Source: a bacterium
Lineage (GTDB): Bacteria > AUK180
Assembly: GCA_023144005.1 (NCBI GenBank)
Contig: JAGLGN010000024.1
Span: 36,588 to 100,587, forward strand
DNA: 64,000 bases
Direction: 5' to 3'
The notes under the pieces were generated by a model, which was given only the letters and a program-made list of their open reading frames with translations, was not told where the DNA came from and ran no database searches. Position numbers and translations under genes: made by a program. Numbering within the stretch: position 1 is the stretch's first letter; each line of letters begins with the position of its first letter. Positions 25,791-34,997 of this stretch are shown in pieces.

Positions 25791-26746
25791 AAATGCGAAA
25801 TTTAATGAGAGTTATGATCCTTTTGCTGGTGCTGGTGACTTTCTTGTCCTGCGGAGATAAGGAAGGTGATTCCTATGTTATGGATGACAGCTCAGTTACA
25901 ACGGCAGCCGCAATGGGCATTTCCGCTCTGCCGCTGAAGGATGCGGTGAGTTATATCAGATTTAGCGAAAATACTATGAATTACGGCGAAGGTATGGTCG
26001 TGAGTGGATATGCTGAAGTTGTATATACCTTACAATATACCGGAATAAGCGATTCCGGAAATGCTATCATAGAAGTGAAATTAAATTCAGTGGACCTCTC
26101 TATCCCTCAACAGAACGATACATTTGAATACAGTTCCGAAGAGGAAGCAGATGAAGATAAGCTGGGTAAAGATGCCCTCTTCGGCTACAATATACTTCTC
26201 TCAAAAACTGCTAAAATGGAATATCATCCCGAAAAAGGATGGGTTTCAGTGCTTAACTGGGAAGAACTTTTCGATTACGGCCGGACAAAATTCATGCTCT
26301 TTCCCGCAAAAGAAGATCAATATCGCGAAGGCTTTCTTTATGTTGTGTCTCAGATAGCGGATATTCCCTTTGTTGAGAGAAAGGATGCCGCTCCCGGTTC
26401 GCCTTTCAAGGTCATATCCCGCTCTCCCATAGAGGACGGCCTTGATATGGTTTTCGAGTATCTTTTTAAACCTGTCAGCAATGACAGAAAGAAAGCTGTT
26501 TATAAGTTAAGCGGTTCGGTTGTTGAGAACGCGGTCTTTTCAACCACTGATCAAGGTGTCAAAATTGATGTTGATCTCTCCGATACCACATTTTCGGGCG
26601 AAATTGTATTTGACCTGAAAACGGGAGTTATGAAGGAGTGGAAATATAAAGTAAAGGGCACAAGGAATATGACTTATTCAAAGGATGATAAAACACAATC
26701 ATTCAGCATTAAATACGACGATGTCGTTTCGGTGAAAATACAGTAA
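25787..26746 (+). CDS. Lipoprotein of unknown function (DUF6263-like)
   Basis: 319 residues. The N-terminus is a lipoprotein signal (MILLLVLVTFLSCG) with Cys at about 22. The mature part is beta-rich with repeated V/I-Y-T/S strands and an acidic loop (SSEEEADEDKLGK, about 115-127). Weak resemblance to DUF6263-type lipoproteins was noted from pattern only. Its start overlaps the previous stop (ATGA). Likely attached to the inner leaflet of the outer membrane. Confidence 0.6.
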   Translation: MKMRNLMRVMILLLVLVTFLSCGDKEGDSYVMDDSSVTTAAAMGISALPLKDAVSYIRFSENTMNYGEGMVVSGYAEVVYTLQYTGISDSGNAIIEVKLNSVDLSIPQQNDTFEYSSEEEADEDKLGKDALFGYNILLSKTAKMEYHPEKGWVSVLNWEELFDYGRTKFMLFPAKEDQYREGFLYVVSQIADIPFVERKDAAPGSPFKVISRSPIEDGLDMVFEYLFKPVSNDRKKAVYKLSGSVVENAVFSTTDQGVKIDVDLSDTTFSGEIVFDLKTGVMKEWKYKVKGTRNMTYSKDDKTQSFSIKYDDVVSVKIQ

Positions 26747-27075
26747 TCACAGTGTAAAGGGAAGTGTGAAGTGTGAAGTCTGAAGTGTAAAGTGGGAAAC
26801 GCAAGAAGTAAATACGAGATGGATACTTCGCAAAAAGCTCAGGATGACTCAGAAATATTAATAACATTCGAAGATGTGTGGAGAATATTTCCGTTTGATT
26901 ATAACGGGGCGTAGAGTGTACAATTGTTTCACAATTTTCAACTCTCCGCTTGGTACTTTTACATCGGGACAGACGGTCGTTCGGCACGAACGAAGTGTGA
27001 GGTGTGATGTGTCACGTGTGAAGTGAGGATAGGAAAGGGGATGGATTCCCAATCGAGTTGGGAATGACAGATATG
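26747..27075. repeat. Repeat-filled gap: GTGAAG words, composite repeat (copy B, left part), dRS3-like dyad
   Basis: 26758-26800 holds GTGAAG words. 26818-26850 is the GATGGAT...CTTCGC...AGCTCAGGATGAC module also present at about 53235 (reverse). 26869-26985 is composite-repeat copy B, homologous to 35740-35850. 26978-27020 is a GTTCGGCACGAAC hairpin with words, and 27042-27065 is the dyad ATTCCCAA...TTGGGAAT. No gene. Confidence 0.75.
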
Positions 27076-27130
27076 TGTCTATTTTATCTCGCAATTGTTC
27101 ATTGTCAATTGTACATTGTTCATTGTCCTT

Positions 27131-27215
27131 AGGGGTGCGGCGTGATATGATTGTAACAGAATAAGTAATGGGTTAAACGAAATATTGATTTTCCGGTTAC
27201 GGATGTGTTTCTTTT
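27131..27215 (+). repeat. Composite repeat, right part (copy B)
   Basis: GTGCGGCGTGATATGATTGT...AATGGGTTAA.CGAAAT...TTCCGGTTACGGATGTGTT recurs at 36033-36112 and, in its last third, at 35920-35953 and (reverse) 52741-52775. The flanking 27080-27128 contains ATTGTTCATTGTCAATTGTA words. 27216-27346 shows nothing else. Confidence 0.75.
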
Positions 27216-27346
27216 CCACATTCTCCGATTAGCCTCTATCCTCAATTTATAAATCAGAGCATTAAAGGCAAATCCCGTAGGGAATTTCTTGACTTTTCAT
27301 TTAATAAAGTCCATAATTTATGATAAAGTAAGAAATAGGAGTTCAT

Positions 27347-29935
27347 ATGAAGAAAACCGTCGTGTTTTTACTTCTTTTGGCTATCTGCGTATCAGCTAAT
27401 GCGGCTTTTGAGAATGTATATTCCGGCCGTCTTCCGATGGCGAATTTTAAACAATTTAACAGAATAGAGGAAACTGTGGTATCAGGGAATCACAGATACC
27501 TTTTTACCACCTACAGCGGCTTCGGATATATGTCGCTGGATAGTGGGCTTTCAATTACAGACTTCACCCTCTGGGGATATAAAGGAGAGGTGAAATCTTT
27601 ACAGGGGAAGGATGATGATGTAATATTTCTGTACGGCCCTGGATCCGCTGATATTGATGCCGGCGTTTATAAGGTTGACGGCGGCGGGACTCAGTCCTTC
27701 TACCAGTCAAATGATGAACTCTTCGGAATGACTACGGTTGATACCTATACATATCTCATTCGCGGAGGAGCTAGCTCCTTTACCGCGAAGATAACCATCC
27801 TGGACTATTATAATTATCTGTCGCATGAATTTACAGAGGTCCTGGATTCAATGCCCCACAGTGATAACGGTGATGCGACAGTAATTCAAAATCCGATGGA
27901 AAAATTTATCTTTTATGTTCAGTTCCCTTCTCACCCCGTGATGTATTATGTGGATATCCGGCCGTCCGTCGGTAAACGACTCAATCCGGATGTAGGCATA
28001 TTTAAGAATGTCGGAACTGACAATATACTCACTTGTGCCGTATCGCACAACAATTCTGCTCCAAGAATGATGCTGACCCGCAGCGACGGCCTTTTCGAAA
28101 TATTGAGTATTGACCCCGCTACCGGATCCGCTACAATTCCCCTTCAGATAACTACAGCTTCCTATTTTGTTGAAACCGGTAATGAGGATGCGGTATTGCA
28201 CACTGCCGGTACGCAAGAGGATTTCTATCTTGTATGCAGTCCCAGGGATGCGGTCTTCAGATATGACGGTGCGACAGCCGGGTGGGATACAGCTTCAGTG
28301 GGTGATAATATCGATGGTATTTACGGTGATCCGGAAAATCATTACATCTTTGTTTCCACTTCCATGAATGATTTCTTTGCATACCGGGGTTGGGCATTCC
28401 CTTCAACGGATCTAATAATTAATAATGATAGTACCACACCATTGGATACTCCGGTCGCTGTACATGAGGAAGATGATTACTATATGCTATGTTCGATGTG
28501 GGGAAATGTTCAGCTCTCAAATACCCCGTTTATCGGGCAAAGTGTTTTCGGAACATTCAATGCTTACACTCCACAGATACACGGCATAAACGAGGTCCAC
28601 TCCTCTTTGTCCGGCTGCATGGAAAGCGGAGGCGATAGATTCGGCCTGCTGAACTCGGATGGTGTGACAATGGGAACCATTGATAAGGTACATGATGTTT
28701 TTAATTTCAATTCACGGAAACCTCTTTACGCTGAGGGTGCCGCATTACAAAAACCCATGTTATTTATTAACGGGGAAATGTGGATCGCGGAAGAGACCGG
28801 CATAGGGATATTGCCCGTAGGCGCGGACACATATTCCCAGGTGATCGAGCTTGATCCTGTACTGGGCAGGCCAGCGACGCTGATCTATGATGATGTCAGG
28901 GGTGTTGTGTTGGGTGGATATCTTAACAATTTTTTCGCAATTGCCGCTGATACAAAAAATATGCTTTGCAATGACCCCTTTCCGAACATTGGAATGTGGG
29001 GCCCGCTTTGGAGGACACTGGTTTATAATAAAACTGATCAGCATTGTTATTACAAGACCACTTCTGCCGCCGGAGGCGGGGATATTTGCGTGACATCTCT
29101 TGCAAATTACAACAGTCCGAATTTTTCCGATACCTTCACGCATTCGGTGGATGTGTACAATATGGAGATCTTTGATTCCGGCGTGCTTGCCTTTACGGAT
29201 TCCAATAAAGTGATCCATTTTGGAAAAATGGGCACCAATGCCGTATTTCAGCAAATTGAACAGGCCAGCTATCCCGCCCCTACTTCCGATCAGGGTTTCC
29301 AATTGTACGGCGGCAATTTCATGCTGATCTATCAATTTAACAGGGGTGACTATTCGGTATGGAGATTTACAGATCTCCAGCCGCCTTTTAATGTCATCGC
29401 AGACGCTCTTTCCCACATGGCGATCAAGGTGCGCTGGGAAGACCCAAATGACAATACGCTGTATTTTGAGATCGAAAGACGACTTTACCCTGCCGGTACC
29501 TGGGAGCTTGCGGGTACAGCTGCGTCTGATGTATTGGAATTCGTTGACTCAGGGCTTCAACCGGCTACCGAGTATGAATACCGTGTAATCGCGTTTTCCG
29601 ATCTTGGGCCGTCAAATCCATCAACAACAGCGCTTGCGCAAACCGGGCCTACAGGAAACTTGGATATGCTTCCATATCCGAACCCTACTTCCGGTACGAT
29701 CACATTGGAAGGCTGTGCCGATTCAGGGCGGATCTATCTCTATTCACCGGATGGGTCCTGTTTTGGCGATTGGGGTACAACTGCTGAGAGCTTCACTTTT
29801 GATATAAGAGAAATTTCTGACACAGAGCTATTGAGTGGAAAGTATTTCCTTATATATAAGGCATCGGAACAGGCCGGCGCGGAGGAGATGTTGATATATT
29901 ATGTGAGGCCTGAGGATTTCGGAGGTTCCAAATGA
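27347..29935 (+). CDS. Secreted protein with Fn3 domain and YPNP-type C-terminal sorting tail
   Basis: 862 residues with a signal peptide (VVFLLLLAICVSANA, 4-18). The first 650 residues are beta-rich with Tyr/Asp/Gly-rich repeats, compatible with a beta-propeller. Residues about 680-765 are a fibronectin type III domain (PPFNVIADALSHMAIKVRWEDP ... ATEYEYRVIAFSDLG). The tail MLPYPNPTSGTITLEG ... LLSGKYFLIYK has the form of type IX secretion/FlgD-like C-terminal domains. Probably exported and surface-bound. It overlaps the next gene (ATGA), which encodes an outer-membrane barrel. Confidence 0.75.
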   Translation: MKKTVVFLLLLAICVSANAAFENVYSGRLPMANFKQFNRIEETVVSGNHRYLFTTYSGFGYMSLDSGLSITDFTLWGYKGEVKSLQGKDDDVIFLYGPGSADIDAGVYKVDGGGTQSFYQSNDELFGMTTVDTYTYLIRGGASSFTAKITILDYYNYLSHEFTEVLDSMPHSDNGDATVIQNPMEKFIFYVQFPSHPVMYYVDIRPSVGKRLNPDVGIFKNVGTDNILTCAVSHNNSAPRMMLTRSDGLFEILSIDPATGSATIPLQITTASYFVETGNEDAVLHTAGTQEDFYLVCSPRDAVFRYDGATAGWDTASVGDNIDGIYGDPENHYIFVSTSMNDFFAYRGWAFPSTDLIINNDSTTPLDTPVAVHEEDDYYMLCSMWGNVQLSNTPFIGQSVFGTFNAYTPQIHGINEVHSSLSGCMESGGDRFGLLNSDGVTMGTIDKVHDVFNFNSRKPLYAEGAALQKPMLFINGEMWIAEETGIGILPVGADTYSQVIELDPVLGRPATLIYDDVRGVVLGGYLNNFFAIAADTKNMLCNDPFPNIGMWGPLWRTLVYNKTDQHCYYKTTSAAGGGDICVTSLANYNSPNFSDTFTHSVDVYNMEIFDSGVLAFTDSNKVIHFGKMGTNAVFQQIEQASYPAPTSDQGFQLYGGNFMLIYQFNRGDYSVWRFTDLQPPFNVIADALSHMAIKVRWEDPNDNTLYFEIERRLYPAGTWELAGTAASDVLEFVDSGLQPATEYEYRVIAFSDLGPSNPSTTALAQTGPTGNLDMLPYPNPTSGTITLEGCADSGRIYLYSPDGSCFGDWGTTAESFTFDIREISDTELLSGKYFLIYKASEQAGAEEMLIYYVRPEDFGGSK

Positions 29936-31380
29936 GAAAGTTAAGCATTGCCTCATTATTGATCATCTTTCTGATATTTGCTTCAACTGTTTTCTCCTCA
30001 TATGAAAGTAACGGAGAAATACTCATTCTCACCGATCCCCTGGACTTCTCACTTGCGGGCGGCATTGTCAGTGACAATGCTTTGGCCGCATCCAGTTTTA
30101 ATCCATCGCTGATCACATTAGGCAACGCGAAGTATTTTGTCCGCTTTTCCTATTTTTCAGGGATCTTTGACAATACAGGGATTCAGGATATTCGTATCGG
30201 AGGAAATCCGATCGGTGGACTTTCTCTTATGCTGAATGTCAAGATGTACGATAGTCCTGATTTTACCCGCGTGGATGAGTGGGGACAAGTACTTGAGTGG
30301 AACTATGATCCTCCCTCAACTGAAACCATAAGACTTGCTGCGGCATACGACATCGCTGCGGGATTCCGTGCCGGGTTCGAGATCATGAATTATCACACCG
30401 CTTTATTACTTATCGACGGGGATACAGTAAGAAAAGACATTATGTTTCCCTCGCTCGGCATTTCCTGGATCAAAGAAAATTATTCTTTAGGGCTTGCTCT
30501 ACAGTATATCGATCCCATTTACAATGGTGATGAGCAGGAATCTGCGCCCACTTCAATTAACTTTCAGGCCGGCGCTAAATTCATGGACGAGTCCTTGAGG
30601 TTTAATGTGATATTAGGCCAGATCGTTGAAAGAAAATCAGATAATATGAGGATCGGCCTTGCCGCCGAGTACCGCATCATGGATATGGCCTATTTACGCC
30701 TTGCCTTTGTAGGATACTCGTATTTAATGTCAGGGCCTAATGTCGGCATCGGGGTCAAGTACCGCGGTGTTGATGTCGACTACAATGCTTCAATTACCAA
30801 GGATAAGGTGCTCCATCATCTATCTCTCGGATACGGCTTCGGACAGAAGAAAGAGATAGTGGAAGAGGAAAGACCCAGGCGTGTGAAAAAGGCCAGGAAG
30901 CCGAAATCAGTTACAAAGAAGAAGAAAAAGAAAAAAGGTGAGACAAACATCAAGAAACCTTTAGAGAAGATGCTTGTCGCTGTTCTGGATTTTGAAGGGA
31001 AGAACATGGAAAGCTCCGATGCCGGTATTATTACCGATTTCGTTTCTCAGGAAATGCTCAATTCCGGCTATTTCAAAGTTCTTGAAAGAGGCGCGATCAA
31101 TGACATAATGTCAGAGGTCAACTTCCAGCAATCCGGATGTACTTCAGCGGAATGTGCGGTACAGATCGGTAAGATCCTGGCCGTGAAGAAGATGGTCGTC
31201 GGCAGTGTTTCAAAATTGGGCAAGAAGTTCTTTATCACGGTAAGAATGGTGGATGTGGAAACGTCGCAGATCGATCTTGCGACTTCGATCGGCGCGAATG
31301 TTCCTCTTGAAGAACTTCCCGGCCATGTCGGACGCCTCATTGAGCAGATGGTTGAGAAGCTCTTTGCGGAAGAAGAATAA
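29932..31380 (+). CDS. PorV/PorQ-like outer-membrane barrel fused to a CsgG-like domain
   Basis: 482 residues with a signal peptide (SIASLLIIFLIFASTVFS). Residues 35-300 form a beta-barrel of the PorV/UPF0164 kind: DPLDFSLAGGIVSDNALAASSFNPSLI is its typical N-terminal segment. A very basic linker (about 306-340, RRVKKARKPKS and poly-Lys) leads to a CsgG-like domain (LVAVLDFEGKNM, FKVLERGAINDIM, QQSGCT-SAECAVQIGKIL, GSVSKLGKKFFITVRMVD). That domain is the same as at the N-terminus of the 12522 protein. A barrel with a periplasmic multimerising domain suggests a secretion or assembly role together with the upstream exported protein. Confidence 0.75.
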   Translation: MRKLSIASLLIIFLIFASTVFSSYESNGEILILTDPLDFSLAGGIVSDNALAASSFNPSLITLGNAKYFVRFSYFSGIFDNTGIQDIRIGGNPIGGLSLMLNVKMYDSPDFTRVDEWGQVLEWNYDPPSTETIRLAAAYDIAAGFRAGFEIMNYHTALLLIDGDTVRKDIMFPSLGISWIKENYSLGLALQYIDPIYNGDEQESAPTSINFQAGAKFMDESLRFNVILGQIVERKSDNMRIGLAAEYRIMDMAYLRLAFVGYSYLMSGPNVGIGVKYRGVDVDYNASITKDKVLHHLSLGYGFGQKKEIVEEERPRRVKKARKPKSVTKKKKKKKGETNIKKPLEKMLVAVLDFEGKNMESSDAGIITDFVSQEMLNSGYFKVLERGAINDIMSEVNFQQSGCTSAECAVQIGKILAVKKMVVGSVSKLGKKFFITVRMVDVETSQIDLATSIGANVPLEELPGHVGRLIEQMVEKLFAEEE

Positions 31381-31388
31381 AATGGTAT

Positions 31389-31408
31389 GGGGCTGCAATA
31401 GCGGCCCC
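31389..31408 (+). other. Intergenic stem-loop
   Basis: GGGGCTGC-AATA-GCGGCCCC, an 8-bp stem with one T-G pair, 9 bp after the barrel-gene stop. No T-tract follows, so termination is uncertain. Confidence 0.6.
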
Positions 31409-31469
31409 GAGCTTATAAGAGATGCCAATTATTTATTGGAAGTTTACCTTGCCCCGGTAGAAAATATAT

Positions 31470-33296
31470 ATGGATGAAAGAGAAGCTTTAAGAGATGTTA
31501 TCTTCACCCTTATTGAAAAGGGTATCTTCAAGGATATTGACCTTGGCCTGCCTTTTTATATATTCATTATGGATGATAAGGGAAATGAGTATATCCCCAT
31601 ACAATACAAGGAATGCAAGACCGCTGATGATAAAGTTGAGCATAAGGGCTGCGCTTCCTTCTGGAAGAATCAAATGGAATTGGGAAGGATGATGGATGAT
31701 GTTATTTATGCTCAATGCCCCATCGGATTCGGCACACTCCTCATTCCTTTGAGGATCAATGACCATTATGTCGGCATCATAGGCGGCTGTATCCCGAAGA
31801 AGAATATCCCCAAGCGTGCCATAGAGAAGTCCTTGGCATTATTCAGAGGCATTTCACGAGTCATTGAGCTGCTGGGCAATAACGGATTCTACTATACGAA
31901 TATGATAGAGCATCTTACGGCGTTTATTCAGGAAGTTCACTCCGGTTACTCGATAGATGACCCGAATTCTATTTTCTATTCACCGATAAATACGGTTCAG
32001 AATATCCTCAGGGAATTTAAAAAGATCCTCGGAGAAGTGGAATTATACCTCTTTTTAAAAGGGGATGAGAAAAATTCATATCTCTATATCAACGATAAGG
32101 AGAGCAAGACCTTATCGGGTTCGGAAGGCATTGATTATTTCATTAACAATATCAAATACGGTGAACAATTGGGCCCGGAAAATCCGCTTTTTGGAATTGG
32201 CGGCAAACCCGGTCTCCTTTTCCCGGTTTCCTCCGGAAGCAGCAAGAGCGGATATTTGTTCATTGAGCATTTACCGAAGGTAAGCGAGAATGAAGATGTA
32301 AAGAAATATATCGAGCTGATGCTTCTTCTCTTCTCTTCGATACATGCGAATTCTGTAATATTCTCTCAGATAAATAAGCGGGGCCGAACCCTTTATGAAC
32401 AGGAAGTGGTCAATTTCTTTAAATTGGAAAGACTCGTCTATCAGCATTATTACCTGATCAGCGACGATATTCAAAAGAATGTCTCGGAAATGCTGGGAGA
32501 AGAGTTCTCTGTATATGTGAAGGACAATATTGATGAAAGGGACGGCGTTTTCCGGCTCTACCTTTCAGAGGGGATTTCGGACCCTGAGTATTTAACAAAG
32601 CCACAGCTTGAGGAAAAAGGGTATTCAGAACATAGAGAATTGCTCTATTTCCGTTCCAGTTCAAAAATGAAGAAAGCACAATCCGCGCTGCTTTATGATC
32701 TGGTTTTTTCAGATATTACCTTTCACGGTATCCGCAATATTTATCATTCATATATCTATACGATCATAAACGGTTTTGAATTCAAGGATCCATTCAAGGT
32801 CGGAAAATCGCAGAGGATAATTGAAATGTGTGAATTGCTGGGCAGTCATTTGAAGCTCAAGGCGGAAGATCTGGAAATGATCAGATTTGCCGTATATTTT
32901 ATGGATGTGGGGATGATAGGGGTTCCCGAAGAAATATTTGAGAAGAGAACCAAACTGACTGCTGCGGAAAAGAAAAAAATACAGAGGCATTCATTGCTGT
33001 CAAAATCACTTCTGGAGGATTTCCCGCATTTCCATCAGATCGTTTCCATCATAGAAGATCATCATGAGAAATGGGACGGCAGCGGCCATCCTACGGGAAA
33101 GAAGGGAGAGGATATCTCCACTTTATCACAGATCATTCAGCTGGCGGAAACATATGTATCTCTTCTGCATCATCGCAAACACCGAAGCGCGCTTACTCGC
33201 GAGGATGTCCTTAGAATAATCGATGAGGAGAAGGGGAAGGCCTTCGATCCCAAGATCGTAGAGGCCTTTGAGGAGGTATTGCAAAGTGACCTATGA
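31470..33296 (+). CDS. PocR sensor plus degenerate HD-GYP protein
   Basis: 608 residues. Residues about 5-130 resemble a PocR-type ligand sensor (GLPFYIFIMDDKGNEYIPIQY, KGCASFWKN, GFGTLLIPLRINDHYVGIIGGCIP). A GAF-like region may follow. The C-terminal HD-GYP domain (about 455-605) is recognisable from IGVPEEIFEKRTKLTAAEKKKIQRHSLLSKSLL and HHEKWDGSGHPTGKKGEDI, but the HD pair reads MD (FMDVGMIGVP, about 477-478), GYP reads GHP, and the later metal-binding ADxYDA reads AETYVSL. It is therefore probably not an active c-di-GMP phosphodiesterase, but may bind the nucleotide. It overlaps the glycosyltransferase gene by 11 bp, suggesting control of polysaccharide synthesis. Confidence 0.75.
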   Translation: MDEREALRDVIFTLIEKGIFKDIDLGLPFYIFIMDDKGNEYIPIQYKECKTADDKVEHKGCASFWKNQMELGRMMDDVIYAQCPIGFGTLLIPLRINDHYVGIIGGCIPKKNIPKRAIEKSLALFRGISRVIELLGNNGFYYTNMIEHLTAFIQEVHSGYSIDDPNSIFYSPINTVQNILREFKKILGEVELYLFLKGDEKNSYLYINDKESKTLSGSEGIDYFINNIKYGEQLGPENPLFGIGGKPGLLFPVSSGSSKSGYLFIEHLPKVSENEDVKKYIELMLLLFSSIHANSVIFSQINKRGRTLYEQEVVNFFKLERLVYQHYYLISDDIQKNVSEMLGEEFSVYVKDNIDERDGVFRLYLSEGISDPEYLTKPQLEEKGYSEHRELLYFRSSSKMKKAQSALLYDLVFSDITFHGIRNIYHSYIYTIINGFEFKDPFKVGKSQRIIEMCELLGSHLKLKAEDLEMIRFAVYFMDVGMIGVPEEIFEKRTKLTAAEKKKIQRHSLLSKSLLEDFPHFHQIVSIIEDHHEKWDGSGHPTGKKGEDISTLSQIIQLAETYVSLLHHRKHRSALTREDVLRIIDEEKGKAFDPKIVEAFEEVLQSDL

Positions 33297-34995
33297 GCCG
33301 CTTCTGTCCTTCATTCTCGGCCTGGTATCCTTTTCGGGATTAAGCTTCATCACGCATAATCTCCATTTAAAAGTGCAGCACAAATTGGGAAGAAGGGCGG
33401 AGATCATCCTAAGGAAGGCATCATTTCTATTCTCCTTTGTTCTATCGTTTCTCCTTTTGAAACTATTCGGCATAGAGATCCCTTATTGGCCTGTGATCCT
33501 CGTCTGGGGTACATTCCACTTCATCATATCTTATATCCGAATGTCGAAATGGCTGAGATTTTCTCTTTATGCCCTTTCGCTTGCTATCCTCTGGCGGTTT
33601 TCCGGCCTGAAGATCGGCTATATTCTCAATGATGAGCTTTTTCCTCTCAGCCCCTTCATCTCAATAATCTATTTCATGGTGATCATGTATTTCTTTTCCT
33701 ATCTGTCGGAATTGAGCGGATTCGCGAATGGAATATTCTTTGTGATCACACTTTCGTTCTTTATCGGTGTGAAATTCTTTCTGGGAGTAGGCATTGAGGA
33801 GCTGAATCTTCTCTCTTTCCTGCTTTCGATCTCATTCGGTGTATTTTTCTTTGAACTGGTGATCCCGCATTTCCGGCTCGACCGGTCGGAAGGAAGATTC
33901 CTGGGATTCCTGATCGCCTTATTCTCAATTTACTCGAATACAGAAATGATCCTTTTTGAAGCGCTGCTTCTTCCCATCGCCATTTTACTTGTGCTGATCG
34001 CTGTGTACTTTTACCTCTTTTACAGAAGTTTCAGAAAGAAAACGCAGAACAAGCATGAAGATTATATTGTTCAATATTCTCGATACGATGTTTTTCTTTT
34101 TGTATATCTTGTGCTTTTTAATATTTCGCTGATAGCCATTCTATTAAGGGAATGGGGAGTCGGCCACTCCATTGTTATCCTGCTTTCCCTTATCTTTCTG
34201 GTAGGTGAGTTCTTCTTATTCCAGAATTTCTTGAAAGGCAAGAAAATTCCGTTGAAAAAGAACGAAGCCCGTGTGAAGATCCTGGGATTGGAGGTGGACA
34301 ATCTGGATTTCTATGGTGTCCTGGACAGGATCAATGATGCTATCGTCCAGAATGATAAGCTTTTCGCGGTTACACTCAATCCTGTAATGATAATGAACGG
34401 CCTTGAGAATTCTAAACTGATGAAGATATATTCAAAAGCAGGCCTGGTGATCCCCGATGGGATCGGTGTTGTCTGGGCTTCGTTTTTTCTGGGAACGCCA
34501 CTGGAGGAAAGGGTCGCCGGAGTTGAGATCGTGGAGCATATTCTGAACCATCCGCCAAAAGACGATTTCCGTGTGCTGCTTTTTGGCGCCAAAAGAGGCA
34601 TAGCTAAGAGAATTAAGAGGGAATTCAAAAAGAAATTCCCTAAGCTTGAAATAGATGTTCTCGACGGATATTCAAATTATAATGAGAAAGAGACCCTCAG
34701 AATGAAGATCCGAGAGGTCGGCTATGACCTTATTCTTGTGGCTTTGGGTTCTCCCGCGCAGGAATCCTGGATCGACAAAGAATTCGACAATACGGAAAAA
34801 GGTGTGTTTATTGGTGTCGGCGGTTCCTTTGATATCATATCAGGGATCAAAAAAAGAGTTGACAAGAAGTGGCAGAAACATGGATTAGAGTGGTTTTTCC
34901 GCATCTTCGCTGAGCCACACAAGCGCCTCAATCAATTCTTCCAGCTCGGCAGTTTTGTCTTAAAGATATTCATAGAGCGCCTTGAGGAATTCTGA
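33286..34995 (+). CDS. Polytopic membrane domain fused to WecG/TagA-family glycosyltransferase
   Basis: About 569 residues from GTG 33286, with AGGAGG at 33271-33276; an in-frame TTG at 33268 is less likely. Residues 1-320 contain around nine hydrophobic helices. Residues 325-565 are a WecG/TagA/CpsF domain: VKILGLEVDNLDFYGVLDRI, VTLNPVMIMNG, LVIPDGIGVVWAS with the family Asp, LFGAKRGIAKRI, DLILVALGSPAQESWI and FIGVGGSFDIISG. Such enzymes transfer N-acetylmannosaminuronate or N-acetylmannosamine to lipid-linked sugars. The membrane part could be a transporter, polymerase or anchor; it is not the usual architecture. It directly follows the degenerate HD-GYP gene and precedes nth by 2 bp. Confidence 0.82.
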   Translation: MTYEPLLSFILGLVSFSGLSFITHNLHLKVQHKLGRRAEIILRKASFLFSFVLSFLLLKLFGIEIPYWPVILVWGTFHFIISYIRMSKWLRFSLYALSLAILWRFSGLKIGYILNDELFPLSPFISIIYFMVIMYFFSYLSELSGFANGIFFVITLSFFIGVKFFLGVGIEELNLLSFLLSISFGVFFFELVIPHFRLDRSEGRFLGFLIALFSIYSNTEMILFEALLLPIAILLVLIAVYFYLFYRSFRKKTQNKHEDYIVQYSRYDVFLFVYLVLFNISLIAILLREWGVGHSIVILLSLIFLVGEFFLFQNFLKGKKIPLKKNEARVKILGLEVDNLDFYGVLDRINDAIVQNDKLFAVTLNPVMIMNGLENSKLMKIYSKAGLVIPDGIGVVWASFFLGTPLEERVAGVEIVEHILNHPPKDDFRVLLFGAKRGIAKRIKREFKKKFPKLEIDVLDGYSNYNEKETLRMKIREVGYDLILVALGSPAQESWIDKEFDNTEKGVFIGVGGSFDIISGIKKRVDKKWQKHGLEWFFRIFAEPHKRLNQFFQLGSFVLKIFIERLEEF

Positions 34996-34997
34996 GC

